NCBI GenBank assembly: GCA_023213315.1
Contig: JAKCPI010001623.1
Span: forward strand, 1 to 64,000
Direction of reading: 5' to 3'
Source: Euborellia annulipes
Lineage: Eukaryota > Arthropoda > Insecta > Dermaptera > Anisolabididae
DNA length: 64,000 bases
This document shows, piece after piece, positions 30,198-41,879 of the stretch. The position numbers were made by a program, and so were the translations under genes. The notes under the pieces were generated by a model that was not told the DNA's origin, made no database searches, and was given only the letters and a program-made list of their open reading frames with translations. Positions within the stretch are counted from its first letter, which is position 1. Each line of letters begins with the position of its first letter.

Positions 30198-32690
30198 TAT
30201 ATTGAATTTTCTGTTTTAAGTTAAAAATGTGGCATCACAAAAAACTGATTGCCATGCATTTCTATGGATTAATGTAAACTAAACTCCATCCGCCTTTGTG
30301 GTATTCACCAGCCTATAAACTCAATTACCTCACCTGGGAAAGTTGTGCATTTTCTTGTTTCTTTTTTGTTTCAAAATATTTTCATATTGGAACAAGTTAA
30401 TAAGACTAGATTTATTTTATAAACTTGATAAAATTTTAATAGAAACAATATAGCATTCTCTATTTATTTTAGAAATTTATACTGACTACATACTATAATT
30501 CTATCCTCATATTAACACTTTTTTATTTAATCATAAAAACTTTGATTTATCCATTGAAGTAAGTACATTAAAAAAAAAATCAAAAATACATATTTCAAAA
30601 ATAATTAAAAATTTAATATCAAAAAATTTTTTCTTAAGTTACTACTTTATTTAAGATGTAATAATAAACCTTGGTTTATAGGTAACTAAAAAATCTGAAA
30701 TTGCCAATTATATTTAAAAATGTCAAAATAAAATATTTTTAATTTAAGTCTCGATATATAATAGCCAACTTCACAGGCTTTAACTCACATGATCAAATTT
30801 CACAGCCAGTGAGTCAGGGAGTTCATGACATTCCTATTAGAATCGCATAAATTAACGATGAGAATTCGGGAAAAGAATTTACACTCCCACTAATTCTAAA
30901 GAGAAATTGTAAAATAATTATTTTGTTTTTTATGGGCGATTTAAAAGTTATTGTTTTTTTTTTTCTGGGCCTATATGAGCTTTGAATTATAGACAAGATT
31001 TCCAGTTGATGAGAAGGAAGTCTTAGCAAAGAGGCTATTAAAGTTGTCCTTAGAGGAAAAGAAACAAATATACAGTTTAATAATGTTTGACTTGGAATAA
31101 AAGGTCGGTTTGTTTATAGAAAAGCTAAGAAACAAGAAACGGTGAATTGACAAGTGAGAAATGGAAAGAAAATTAATCAAAAATTGACTGGAGCTTATTA
31201 AAATTTCTAAGGAAATTTAAATAACAGAGCTTTTAAAGCATAATATGTCATACAGGCACCTTTGTTTTTTTTTTTATTTAATATAAATTATTAATAGTAA
31301 ATTTTAATTCCAAGACATTTATTTATCAGGAGTGAGAATTTTTTATTTTAAGAGAGAGACGAGAATGTCTTTTTGCAGAACAATTGTTAAAGAGAATTTA
31401 TTTATCTTTTGTTATTCCTAGACTTTTTCTAGCCTCTAAAGAAGCACTAGACGTCCCTTGAGAATCCAGATAGGTGCCCCCCCCTCCCCCTTTAAACAGA
31501 AAAAAATATGAATATTATAATTTTAATCAGACAAAAGTTCTTTTTTTAATGCTAATTTGAATCCGAATTAAAATATATAATAAATCATTATTACCCCCCA
31601 ATTTCCTCTCCTATTGCTTCTCCGTCTTTACAGAAGTGCTTAAATTAATTGGCTTCAATCAATCGAAATAAATATCAATTGTTAATTAATAAAAGCTTTG
31701 AAACAAGTCGCCTAGTGTTTAATTTGTTTATTTAATTCACGTTAAATATTTTTGTTTCAAAAGACCATCTAAGTTATTTGAAATAAAAAAATATAAATTA
31801 AGTAAATGCTGGTGATGAAGCTACCAAGATCGCTGCAGCAACACAGTGCTGAAATAGGTGCTATATATTATATTTTATTATTATACGTTATTATATTTTT
31901 TTTAAAGGAAAGTTTCATTAAATTTTTTTTGTAAATGTTTACAATTGCTATTCTCTAAGCAAAACCTTTAAAGCCAAAGCGTTAACATTTAATCAATAGT
32001 GTTAAAAATTAATGTTATGTCTAGAGGATATCTTTAATATTTTAACGCCGTATGTAATGCATCAAAATGGCGTCTTTAACCAAAAAGTAAGGCTATGATT
32101 TTAGAAGCTTTAAGATAAAAGCTGGATGTTAATGACGCTGTTAAAACTTGGTTGGGGGATAACATTTTGTTATTACTTTACTTTTTAACACCCAATTTTT
32201 GATGTTAAATTTTAACGTCTGTTTATAGAAAATAGATCTGTATATCTCCTTTTGCCACGTTTATAGTAAGGTAAGTCTATAATAATCACCGCTTGGATAT
32301 TCAAGCTAAGAAAGAAGAAGTAAGGTCTTAAAGGTTACCGCCCCGGGGGGGGGGGGATGATGTTCCTTCTTTTTAAACGCAGCATTTTTACTTTTTATTT
32401 TTTTTTATATAGGCTATCACTATGTATAGATTTGTTAAATGAAAACACTAATTATTTTTCCTTCCCGAAAAAGTAAATATATAAAAAATATTGTAATAGA
32501 AAATAATTTATATTCTACAACAAGGTTATTAATTATTTAAGAAACGTTCATATAATAAATTAATATAAATTTATTTCGATCGTTCGCAATATAAATTGAA
32601 ATTGAAGAAGAAATCTGAACCGGGTTCAATCTCGTCGCATCTCTTTTTTTCGAACGGCAAAGATCACAAAAAAAATTAAGAAAATAAACT
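30198..32690. other. AT-rich sequence without recognised genes
   Basis: Only short chance ORFs occur (for example around 30823-31180, minus). C-runs at 31478-31492 and a G-run at 32345 stand out. GTTAAAATTTAACG-like words occur at 31980-32215. No repeat ends. Confidence 0.35.
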
Positions 32691-32830
32691 TTTCGCAAAG
32701 GTTATATATAGGCGACGTGGCCGTAAGTTTTCCCTTGTTTATGATTAACTGTCAAAGCAACTCGGAAGAAGACTTGGAGGCATTCTGCCACCTGGATCAC
32801 TCTAGGGGACAATGAATCGTAAAATTCATT
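32690..32830. promoter_or_regulatory. Unique mixed-composition island with E-box
   Basis: GGCGACGTGGCCGTAAG, GGAAGAAGACTTGGAGGCAT and TGCCACCTGGATCAC are clustered in an otherwise AT-rich area. No ORF. A regulatory role is only suggested by composition and the CACCTG word. Confidence 0.22.
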
Positions 32831-33221
32831 TTGATAAATGGAATCGAAGCATGTGACGTTCCTTTCTGTGTTCGCTTCTTAGTGTCATTTAAAGTTCAAT
32901 GACTAAGGGATATAAAATAATTCACTTCAATTAAATTTTTTGCAAAGGGACATATGTTTAGAAATGGCTGACAGTTTTGTTTGTAGTTGTACTTAGTTGT
33001 ACTATTTCTAATAAAATTGTTAAAGAGCCTCTCTCCCACTTTTCAGAGATCACTCTCGAGTGATAAAATTTATTATTAGATTTAAAAAAAATATAAACTG
33101 ATAAATAAAACTGATGGGTATAATATTAAAATAATATCAAATTATAAAGTCGAATGGAATTAAATAAATAATTTATTTTTGTCAAAGTTTCGAGGGAAGA
33201 TCACAGTCTTCGCCAAACTGT

Positions 33222-33239
33222 CAAATTTGACAGTGTGTC
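33222..33239. other. 18-bp perfect palindrome
   Basis: ACTGTCAAATTTGACAGT reads the same on both strands. It holds two inverted TGACAG words, the core recognised by TALE homeodomain proteins (Meis/TGIF type). It lies outside any recognised repeat. Confidence 0.5.
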
Positions 33240-35125
33240 TAGTCTAGTTAAAGTCACAGTGAATATAGGCCTACTGATATTAGATTTTTTGATAATAACA
33301 CTAATATTCTTACAATGTTAGTCAAAAATTCTAAATCTTACAAAACACCAGTAATATATATTTGACTGTCTCTATAAAGTGGGTAATATGCCCTCGAGTG
33401 CAAAGAAAAATAAATAAAGTTTTATTTATTTAATTCTTTTGGCTGACTTGCCCGCGGCTCGCCTTGAACACTTTTTCGTCCCTCGAGATTCATCATACCT
33501 TTAAAAAATATATTTATTTTATAATAGCCAAAGTAATGAAAACCAATGTATTAAAAAAATACATGATTTGTGCATCTATATATTCAAAAATTAACTGTCG
33601 AAATTGAGGAGAAAAAATTAACGTTGATTTTAAAATAATATTCTTGCGAATATATTTCATTTATATATATAAGTATATATATAATATTTTTCATATTTCA
33701 TTTTTAGTGTTATATAGAGGAAGAGGTGCAATCATGGAAGCTGCTGGTAATGTGGAAAAACTTCTTACTGTGTTTCTTTAATAAGCCTGTAGGGGCCCTG
33801 ACAGTCACCTCATGCTTTATTGTCTTTGAAATAGTTTCAATTTTTCACCCCAAAAAAATGTCTATAATAAAGATATGTAATTTTATATGCAACCCGAGGA
33901 GTTATGATGCATTTCCAAAGTGGCCCGCAGGATTATTTCGGTTGGCTAGCCCCCGATTTAGAGAATTACTTAAATCAGGTGTCACGAGCCGAATATGGTC
34001 TATGAATATTCGTACTACTCTAAAATTAGTAACTTAAATTGATTAAAGATAAAATTGTAACATACAATGGCGAATGTTACAATCTTGGAATGAAGACAAT
34101 GATGCTAAAAGAAAGTTATGTTTTTATTAAGATGAAATTGTGTTTCCAGAAGCTGTAAGGGTTTGGATCTAAGATTGCCGATTCCTAGTCTAGGTTACAT
34201 TGCATCGTTAATATTTTGTTTTACCAAATATATTACAAATCTACATAATAATCTCTGATTTTTGAACTTGATCAATTCACGGAACCTTATCATTAAATCA
34301 TTTATTTATTTCATTTGTACTAGTAAAACAAGATTACAAAAATAGTCAATTGGAGACGACTTCGTCCTCAAATTCAAGGTGTTCTGAACTTAGTTTGCCT
34401 TAGGGTAATTTACATTTTCGATTTCACCCACTCACCTCTTTTCTTCTTTTCGAAAATCAGACAAAATGTAATAATAACCAGAAACAGAATATACAAGAAA
34501 GTTGAACATCAAACATTTCGTCACCTATAATTTGATGAATTATAGGTCTGGGACACCCGCACTTAAATGTTAAGTGTCTTTAAACTTTCGCTGTCATGCG
34601 AAAAAAGGCAAAGCACGTAGCTCTCTTCTCTCTTTATATATAAATTTAGGGAGGTGGGCAAAAAATTCAGGAAAGGGAAGTGAAACAAGATAAATATTTA
34701 TGTTGCGAGAGCGCCGTTGGATTTCTAAATATGGAGACCATCTCTGGATGCTGAGGAAGAGGTCCTTTGTCCTCATCTTTCAAGTGACCACCCAAATGTT
34801 ACTAATTTATTATGACCCACATTATTTTTTCAAGATTTTTATTTTACTTGTTAAAAAGAGGATATCCTTCATAAATTTTTATTTGAATAACGAGCAAAAA
34901 AAAAATACTAAATTTTTCTTTGTGATAAATAAAAATTAATCAGGCTTTGACCAAGGAATTTTTTTTTTAAGAAATCGAACAAGTGTTTGTGAAGAATTTT
35001 TACAATGAGATATCAAGAAATTCTGATCTTTATTCAAATTTCTTGGATAAAAGAGTAAAAAAAAAAAAAAACTTGAAACAAAACAGATGCATGATATGAT
35101 CTTGGATTCAGTTTTAGTTAAATTA
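33240..35125. other. AT-rich sequence, no gene assigned
   Basis: A 103-codon ORF (33726-34037, plus) has mixed composition and contains FPKWPAGLFRLASPRFREL, but no family can be named; it might be a decayed element. A second patch at 34560-34800 also has short ORFs without domains. Confidence 0.3.
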
Positions 35126-35127
35126 TT

Positions 35128-35325
35128 ATTTATGGCCTCTGATGCCCAAAAAAAAAAACAACAAAAAAAACGTGTTTAACAAGGCTGTGAGAATGTTTTT
35201 TGTTGGTGAAGCCAAACGCCCCAAGCCCCCGGGAATCGAACCCAGGATCTCCAGCCCTTTCGGGGCAACGGTGTGCTGTCTGTCCATTGCTCCACGCCAC
35301 CGGAACCTCGACCTACATCAACAAA
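35128..35325 (-). mobile_element. tRNA-derived SINE-C (head well preserved)
   Basis: On the minus strand: GGTTCCGGTGGCGTGGAGCA (A box), then GGCTGGAGATCC, TGGGTTCGATTCCCGGGGGC (B box), close to a true tRNA T-arm. An acceptor pairing is not evident, so it is not a functional tRNA. The adjacent plus-strand ATGGCCTCTGATGCCC with an A-run (35131-35160) is a separate SINE tail. Confidence 0.7.
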
Positions 35326-35481
35326 ACTCCCTTATATGAGAGTTGACTGTGCATTTTATTAACAAAGGGAGAGACATTAAAGAAAAAATTCTCACTTATC
35401 TGTCGCTATTTAAACCAGTAAAGGGACAGATTTGGAAAAATATAAAGTATTGATATATAAGTATATAAACTGTACAAATCG

Positions 35482-35727
35482 CTCAGAGCCCACTTCTTAT
35501 GGGTATGTGGATGGCGACCACGAGCTACCCGAGTTGGGACAGGCAGTCCTTCAATTCTTTGTATGTCTGTCTCTTCCTTCCTCTTTTCAACGGGCGTCAG
35601 ACCATGCGACGGGCCGGCTTGTCCTATTCCTTCCGGTAGCAAAAAAAACGAATGATAGGGTTAGAGGGAGAAAGTTAGGTCCGCCGACCCCGCAACGCGG
35701 AAATAAGGCGAGGACAGAAGAAGATAT
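35482..35727 (+). mobile_element. GAA-tailed SINE-like retroelement, copy 2
   Basis: The body GCTCAGAGCCCACTTC, GGATGGCGACCACGAGCT, CAACGGGCGTCAGACC and GGTCCGCCGACCCCGC ends in CGAGGACAGAAGAAG. This copy has no clear target duplication; the 3' tail is short. A 35800-35835 patch with a C-run and GACGCCACTG just after it resembles a hAT-like right end. Confidence 0.78.
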
Positions 35728-36099
35728 AAAATTAATTAATTATATATCTTTTGGCCAAATTTGAGTGATGTATTTGTAAGTAAATTTGAAGAAAAAAAAA
35801 TTTCCCCCCCTCCCCAAAAAAAGTTGAAATGACGCCACTGGGTCCAGTGACAATTTACATAAAAAAATTGTTTTGTCATCATCTAACTCAATGGCCAAAT
35901 TTTCTAACAAATTTTGGTGATTGATTTTTTTTCCTCAATTTTAATACTTAATATCTATGGTAATAAAATCAAAATTCGATACCATATTGTAGTATCTATA
36001 AAACGGATTGATTGTATAAAATAAATACTATAATAAATTATAATATGAAATAACAAGATTTTTTTTTCTAATAGAGAAACCTTGCAATTTTTTCTCAGG

Positions 36100-36460
36100 T
36101 GTATAAATCAAATCTCGAATCATATTTTTTCCTCTATGATTGGGAGTTGATAGTTGGCAATCGAACGAGTGATCGAAGTTGGGGTTCCCGTTGCGTGATG
36201 CGTGGGCGGTGGGGCGGACGATCCATCACGCACAAGGGCCCCCCGACCCCCCCCCCCCAAGCCCTGAGGGCTTTCCCCTTATTAGGTGGCTGCCTCGCTC
36301 ACTTACTTGCCCGCACAGCATCCATCATATTCTTTATATATACATACATACGCGTTAAGTCTTCCTACCGCCCATCGTGGTCCAGATCGACCAAGATTAA
36401 TCTTCGAGATGCCAAACCAGGGTCAATGCCGAATCGATTTTTTTTTTCTTTCTTTCTTTA
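36100..36460. promoter_or_regulatory. Unique GC-richer island, candidate regulatory element
   Basis: Contains GCGTGGGCGGTGGGGCGG (36202-36219), which includes GCGTGGGCG, the consensus EGR-type site, followed by a C-run and CCGCCCATC. The overlapping 120-codon ORF (36099-36461) is arginine- and proline-rich from GC bias and has no domain. The EGR-type site is notable because the only gene here is an EGR/WT1-like factor; a link is speculative. Confidence 0.35.
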
Positions 36461-37576
36461 AATTAACAAGCTAGAAAAGAAAAACCGCGCTTATAAAGAA
36501 TAAATAACATGTCTAGCGATCTTCAAAATTCAAACGCCTACGGAAATCAAGTCGCCAAAGTATTATATTTCTAGGGATATTATTTCTTTTTTTTTTTTTT
36601 TTGGAATGATGAGAGAATAGGTTAATAAACTTATTTCCTTATTGCTTTTGCTTAGTTTTCTAACGCAAAGATAAAACTTTAATTTTCAAAATTTTATTGA
36701 ATTTCTTGTTTTGCATAATATTTAATATGAGGTTATAGTCTTATCGTCGTTACAATCATTTCCAACATCAACAGCACCTTCAAGCAAGATCATTTAATCT
36801 GAAAACATATTCATATTCGATGTATTGTTACCAAAGATATGCACTAGCAAGTTCTATTACTATTATCTTAATCTAATTGTCAAAAAAAAGCTAACTCAAT
36901 TAAGTGAATAAGCATAACATTTAGTTTATTTGTAGATTAATACGGCTCTTCATTCTTTCTCCTTCTTTATTTAAAATAAATAGGAGAAGAAGAGAGGGGG
37001 GGAGCATTAAAAAATCCAATTAAATGTCATTTTTGTTTGATACAACTTGTCAAAAAAAAAACAAAAAAACTTAATTGATTATTTAATAGACTTTCATACT
37101 GGCTGAAACATTCGTCTGCTTAGGCTCACAGACTTTTGTATATCAAACTTTGTTGCTCAATTATAAAGATGCTAAAGAAATGAAGAGAGACAAAATTTCG
37201 AATCCTTCGTTTTGATATCCAAAGAATTTTTTAATATTTGCTGAACTTAACTTGGCGTTTCTGATTTCGAACATCAACAGAACCTTCTCTCTGAATAATA
37301 AAATAAATAAATAAATAAATAAAAATAAGAGAAAGTAAAAATTAAAGTGATCAAGAATTAAGAACATTTAAGCTATTAAGTAAATTCTCAGGCTTTTTTT
37401 TAGGGAAAAAGATTATTTTGAAAAAGTCATCTCAAAGAGCAACAAAGAGTTTCCTCCGTCTTTTAATTACGCCAATATATAAATTAATAATTGGGTCCGA
37501 AGATCACAGAGTAGATTACCTGAGGAAATCCTTAGAAATCGAAAATCCCCCAGTATACTAATTTTATTCATAGTCA
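36461..37576. other. AT-rich gap with AAAT microsatellite
   Basis: An ATAAATAAATAAATAAATAA run is at 37301-37322, followed by AAGAGAAAGTAAAA (37327-37340), an isolated HPE right-end word. The 68-codon minus ORF at 37161 derives from this simple sequence. Confidence 0.35.
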
Positions 37577-37745
37577 ATGGTATTGGTGCACTGGTTAGCT
37601 GGCCATTTGTACCAAGGGTGGCGGGTCCGTCGCATGCGACAAAAATTTATTTAAATTGAAATGGCTAACAGTCGATTAAAATAAATAGGGACGGGTTCTA
37701 AATTGCCAAAGATGTCGAAAAAGACCTTAAAAATAAATAAAAATT
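37577..37745 (+). mobile_element. tRNA-derived SINE-B copy
   Basis: GGTATTGGTGCACTGGTTAG, CCATTTGTACCAAGGG and a B-box remnant GGCGGGTCCGTCGCATG form the head; the tail is GACGGGTTCTAAATTGCC, then GATGTCGAAAAAGACCTTAA. The B box is damaged. Confidence 0.7.
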
Positions 37746-38027
37746 TTCGCCCAGAATGGGAAACAATTAATCATGAGGAAAGAGCTTTCTCTCTGCTTTA
37801 AGGGAAAGGGGTTACTTGTTTATTATAAAGAATAATTATCGTTAAATAAATAGGAATACTTCTCGCAACTCCAATGAAAAGTAATATTATAGAATTAGAA
37901 CAATTAATTGCATTTTTGCTATCGATATGTTTATTAATTTTATTAATTTACTCTTTTTATTTGTTTTTACTCTAGGTAATATAGGTATAATATATATAAA
38001 CTTCAATTTTCATCCGATTAAGGGACA

Positions 38028-38215
38028 ATCCAGTCCGATGATTTTATTTAAGCCATTTGGATATCAAATGGCAAAAATAAGAATGCCTCCCCCCCCCCCC
38101 AAAATGTATATTAATCAATAACGGATATCGTTAAAGTTTTATATGGCCTGAGTTGCCGAAAAGACTGGGTGAATGTGTGTGTGAGTGTGAAAGGGAAAAA
38201 AGTGTGAGTGTTTTT
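38028..38215 (+). mobile_element. SINE-A copy, head missing
   Basis: It starts at CAGTCCGATGATTTTATTTA and runs through GCCATTTGGATATC, AATGCCTCC with a C-run, ATGGCCTGAGTTGCCG and a GTGTGTGTGAGTG end. It is 5'-truncated, with no recognisable tRNA boxes. Confidence 0.7.
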
Positions 38216-39059
38216 TTTTTAGATAAAAAAAAAGTGACAATCATAAGCATAAAGACTTTTATTTTATTTATCTTCAAAGCCATATCAACAAAATGACACT
38301 GACCTAGATCAAACTGCATGTCAAGTGGCCAACGATATTATCATTATACCAAACGTGTTGTTTTGTACACTATCTATGTAGTAAGTCAGATGGCAACGTC
38401 CTTGGTCAAATCTAATACAAAAGAATAACCTTTGCCAAGGTCATTATTGGATGGGTGACCTTCATGAAAATGCGTTGGCAGAAGAGACATATCGTATATA
38501 TGGAATATCATATATGTATCTAAAAATTTATATATATTATTGCCTATCCTCTGTTCTCAGTCAGTACCAAAATATCTGAGAAACTATAAGTTATGAAATT
38601 TTTTTGAGTTTATAGAGGGACCATCTTTTAAAGGAGTGCACTAATATAATTATTTTACGAAAGTCGTAGTGGCTTTACAGTAAGCCCGGCTACTTTGGGC
38701 AGGCAGGAGAGAGCCCTGCACGGGTACGGTACGGGTATTCTACTAATAAATTTTATTTTAAATAAGGAGAACTGAAAAACTTTTCTAGTAATCCCAATAA
38801 ATAGTGAATCATATTAAGAAAATTTTTTAAGAGTTAATTTGAATAGAAATAAAAAAGAACACTTGACAGGAAATCCGTTAGTCCTTGGTTCGAGACCCGA
38901 GGCTATTCTATTTTTTTTTTCTTTACAAGATTTAATAAAAAATATAAATATAGAATATTCTGTATATAATATTGAGAAAATAAGTTAAAAAAAAAAAATG
39001 AATTTCCGTATAATATTTTTTTTTCTTTTAGGACCCCCCTGTAGAGATATGACTTACAC
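38216..39059. other. AT-rich gap with a tRNA-like word
   Basis: CCTTGGTTCGAGACCCGAGG at 38882-38901 holds a B-box-like sequence inside a short inverted repeat, possibly a decayed SINE. 38330-38480 has mixed composition but no frame. Confidence 0.25.
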
Positions 39060-39135
39060 TTGGTATTTTTGCTGAGTAGCAGGATGAATAAAAAGAAAGC
39101 AGCTAGCATTTATTTAATTTATTTAAGGTCCATTA

Positions 39136-39175
39136 GGCTAATATTTCGGTCTCGGTCGAGACCATCTTCAGAGCT
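39136..39175 (-). ncRNA. Hammerhead-like ribozyme motif, left arm of element 3
   Basis: On the minus strand: AGCU, CUGAAGA (39171-39165), an extra U, a perfect 6-bp stem II GGUCUC/GAGACC with GACC loop, then GAA, the self-complementary AUAU and U (39140, predicted cleavage base), then AGC pairing back to the 5' GCU as stem I. All core bases agree with CUGANGA/GAA/H17. A palindromic stem III would allow the dimeric form described for Penelope-like hammerheads. Confidence 0.5.
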
Positions 39176-39255
39176 ATAACATAGCAAGGATAAGAGCAAA
39201 TTCATTTTAACATATTAGTATTTTTTGAAATTGTAATTTTAAAATTTGCCCTTAT

Positions 39256-39295
39256 AGCTCTGAAGATGGCCTCGACCAAGACCGAAATGTTAGCT
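39256..39295 (+). ncRNA. Hammerhead-like ribozyme motif, right arm of element 3
   Basis: AGCU (39256-39259) and AGCU (39292-39295) form a 4-bp stem I. CUGAAGA is at 39260-39266, then U and stem II GGCCUC/AAGACC with two mismatches, GAA at 39284, AUGU as minimal stem III, and U at 39291 as cleavage base. It is less well paired than the left arm but has the same core. Confidence 0.45.
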
Positions 39296-39373
39296 TAATG
39301 GGCCTTAAATAATTGAAATAAATGCTAGCTGCTTTTCTTTATTTATCCTGCTACCCATTGGCATTTTTTGAGT

Positions 39374-40617
39374 TTGCTCAGTGTTTTTCAGTACATCATT
39401 CTGTTCTTAGGAATCCTAATATGCAAGAGATATAGGCTAAGAGACAAAAACAAAAAAAGAAAAATTTTATAAATTAATTTTTAAACTTGTTAGTTACGGG
39501 TATAACATAAATAGAAAGAGGGAAAGGGGAGGGGGGTCAGAAATGGTTTTTGTTACTATACAAGATTTTAATAATAAAATTTATCTTTAACTTATGATAA
39601 ACTATCATCGAATAAATTTGTTTGATTTCTTAATCATATTCCTGAGTCAATAAAATCTGAAAATTTGTTATGTTATAGATTTAATTTATACATACATTTT
39701 CAGTGACTAGTTTAAAAAAAAATGTATATTTATAAAAGAAATGTGTTTCTCTCTCCTTCAATAAATCAGTTGTTGACTTAATAATTTGTTCCTTATATGA
39801 ATTCAAAAGCAATTCAGGTGGCCAAAATTGGAATATGATCAAGGACTAATATATTTTATGATTAATTTAAAAAAAAAATAAATAAATATAACACATATTA
39901 AAATAAATGAATTATGATCCATAATTCAATATTTTAATAATAAAAGTATTAATATTATAATGGGTCTGATTTACCCTAATAAATCATCAACAAGAATTTG
40001 ATTATAAATTGAAAAAAAAAAAAGATAAATTAATTTAATTGATGGAATGTTGAGATGATGATAGATTCATTTGTGGTTTGTCAAAATTTAAATTGAGTTA
40101 CAAATTATTATTATTCTTTCATTCATTCATTCATTCACTCATGCCAATTATATTTCCTTTTCAAAGAAATCCATATTACAATGGAGTATCGGTACGCATA
40201 GTCTTTGCCCCTTCCCCTTAGGCATCCCCCCATACACAATTGTTCTGCGGTTTGCCTTAGATCTTGCAACGGTTTCTGTTTTTTTTTTTTTATTTATTAA
40301 TCCGCAAAGATTTCCTGGAAAGCGTATCTCTTCTTTACACCTTATTATGAATATTTCTTATTATAATAATCGGAAAATTATCTAATAAAAAATGCTTTTA
40401 GAATAATAATAAAAAATTATTATTCTCAGGATTTATATGCTCTCAGTATCTCACCCAGAAAAAATTAGGTTTAGCCCCTCTCCCCTCCAAAAAAAAATTC
40501 TAGTACCGTAAAAATAAAATATTGTTTATCTAAAATTAATTCTAACTTTAATTTAAAAAAATAAATAAATAAAATTTTTCTTTTTCATTCAATTACGAAT
40601 TATGAAAATCTCTAGTT
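39374..40617. other. AT-rich gap with ATTC microsatellite
   Basis: TTCATTCATTCATTCATTCA is at 40118-40137. No gene or repeat ends. A pyrimidine-rich patch is at 40190-40240. Confidence 0.35.
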
Positions 40618-40738
40618 TTTACTGTCTTTTACCTACATAATATGTAATGTACATATTATGTAATATATAGATAGAATCATGTCAAAAATTCGATGTCGAG
40701 ATTTTGTTGGATAAAAAAGTGGGTCCCGCAAATTGGTC

Positions 40739-40783
<45 letters not shown>

Positions 40784-41150
40784 CGATTTTAACCATGAAG
40801 GATGGCATGAATGAGCTACGGGATTGAAATTTTTTATATTTAATTTAGGTGGCCCTCCCGGACACTCAAAATAACCTTTGAACAAAATCGGCCAAAAAGT
40901 AGCGGTACTTTACTGAAATACTTTTTCAGTTTTTTCGAATGTCTCAAAATCGGCTCCAAATATTTTGAATTAAAATTCAAAAATCAATTATTTTTTACAT
41001 GTTCTTTAAAATGTACTTTTCAGTTTTTTCGATTTTCTCAAAATTGGCTCTTAACGATTTTGATTAAAATTATTTTTTAGATCCTCTTTAAAATGTATAT
41101 TCTCATTTTGTCTTGAAAAATGTTTGAAGTACACTTTACTTTCTCTTACC
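40618..41150 (-). repeat. HPE family copy with long GT microsatellite
   Basis: It runs from the right hairpin remnant (TACTGTCTTTTACC) through CAAAAATTCGATGTCGAG, GTGGGTCCCGCAAATTGG, a (GT)n of about 40 bp at 40742-40781, and CCAAAAAGTAGCGGTACTTT into the body. Part of the middle (TTTTCGATTTTCTCAAAATT) is duplicated at 41018. The 67-aa ORF with a run of HT is the microsatellite. Confidence 0.75.
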
Positions 41151-41332
41151 CCATATAGTACAGTATTTCAAATTCACTTTCCGGCTCTTCCTTTCATACA
41201 GCCAATGTTAAACCCCTATGGGGATTTGCTTGTAAATTTCGATTCAAAAGGGGGTCCCGTTTAAAACTTTTTTTTTCAATTCTTATAAAATTTTGTATTT
41301 ATTTTCTATTGTAATAGATAAAATATCCAAAT

Positions 41333-41583
41333 CTTCTTCTTCTTCTTCTATCATCGCCTTATTTCCGATATGCGGAGTCGGCGGACCTCACTATTTCCCT
41401 CCAGCCTATCATGCGTTTTTGCGACCGAGAAGGATAAAACAGGCAGGCCCGTTGCACGGTCTGACGCCTGTTGAAAAGAGGAAGGAAGAGACAGACATTC
41501 AAATAACAGAAAGACTATCTGTCCCAGCTCGGGCAGCTCGTGGTCGCCATCCACGTACCCACAAGATGTGGGCCCCTGAGCGA
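41333..41583 (-). mobile_element. GAA-tailed SINE-like retroelement, copy 3
   Basis: The target duplication is 17 bp: AGATAAAATATCCAAAT at 41316-41332 and the same with one change at 41584-41600. The related sequence at 16852-16875 (AAAATATCCAAATATGAAAT) is an empty site without the insertion. In minus orientation it reads CGCTCAGGGGCCCACATC to the GAA/AAG tail, here a TTC run at 41333-41348. Confidence 0.9.
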
Positions 41584-41654
41584 AGATAAAATATCTAAAT
41601 ATGAGATTAAAATTTTGAAAAATAACCATAGTTTATTTCAATCAGTTTGGAACT

Positions 41655-41780
41655 AAGGTGCTATGGGAAACTAAATATATCTCGGCACAAAAATCTGGTG
41701 TGCTGTAACATAACTTTCGATTACCGAAGGTAAGAGATATTTGTGTGCGATCAATCACACCAGATTTTTAACGTTGACTC
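41655..41780 (-). repeat. HPE left-hairpin fragment
   Basis: GGGAAACTAAATATATCTCG, AATCTGGTGTG, ACCGAAGGTAAGAGA and ATCACACCAGAT in order give the left terminal hairpin on the minus strand, degenerate in the stem. Confidence 0.7.
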
Positions 41781-41879
41781 CCCACCCGATTCGCCTTCAA
41801 ATAAATTTTATAGAGGTGTTAAATCGTGATGGGTATTTTTAAAAACTCACATAAAGGAGTAGAATATTGAAAAGCGAAC

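Larger units (their letters stand above)
39078..39357. mobile_element. Penelope-like palindromic element 3
   Basis: Similar words flank it: TTGGTATTTTTGCTGAGT (39060-39077) and TTGGCATTTTTTGAGT (39358-39373), a likely target duplication with a small indel. The arms TAGCAGGATGAATAAA and TTTATTTATCCTGCTA pair, as do the segments carrying GAGACCATCTTCAGAGCTAT and its partner. Each arm has a hammerhead-like core, in opposite orientation. Confidence 0.62.

Noticed and set aside
35217..35300. Functional tRNA gene (good A and B boxes)
   Set aside because: Acceptor and anticodon stems do not pair convincingly and the sequence continues into a SINE body with an A-rich end.
35432..35764. 110-codon ORF and its relatives at 7415, 41293, 41351 and 52465
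   Set aside because: All are readings through the GAA-tailed retroelement; similarity among them reflects the repeat, not a protein family.
36099..36461. 120-codon ORF
   Set aside because: GC-biased arginine and proline-rich frame crossing a C homopolymer; no domain, no initiation or splice context.
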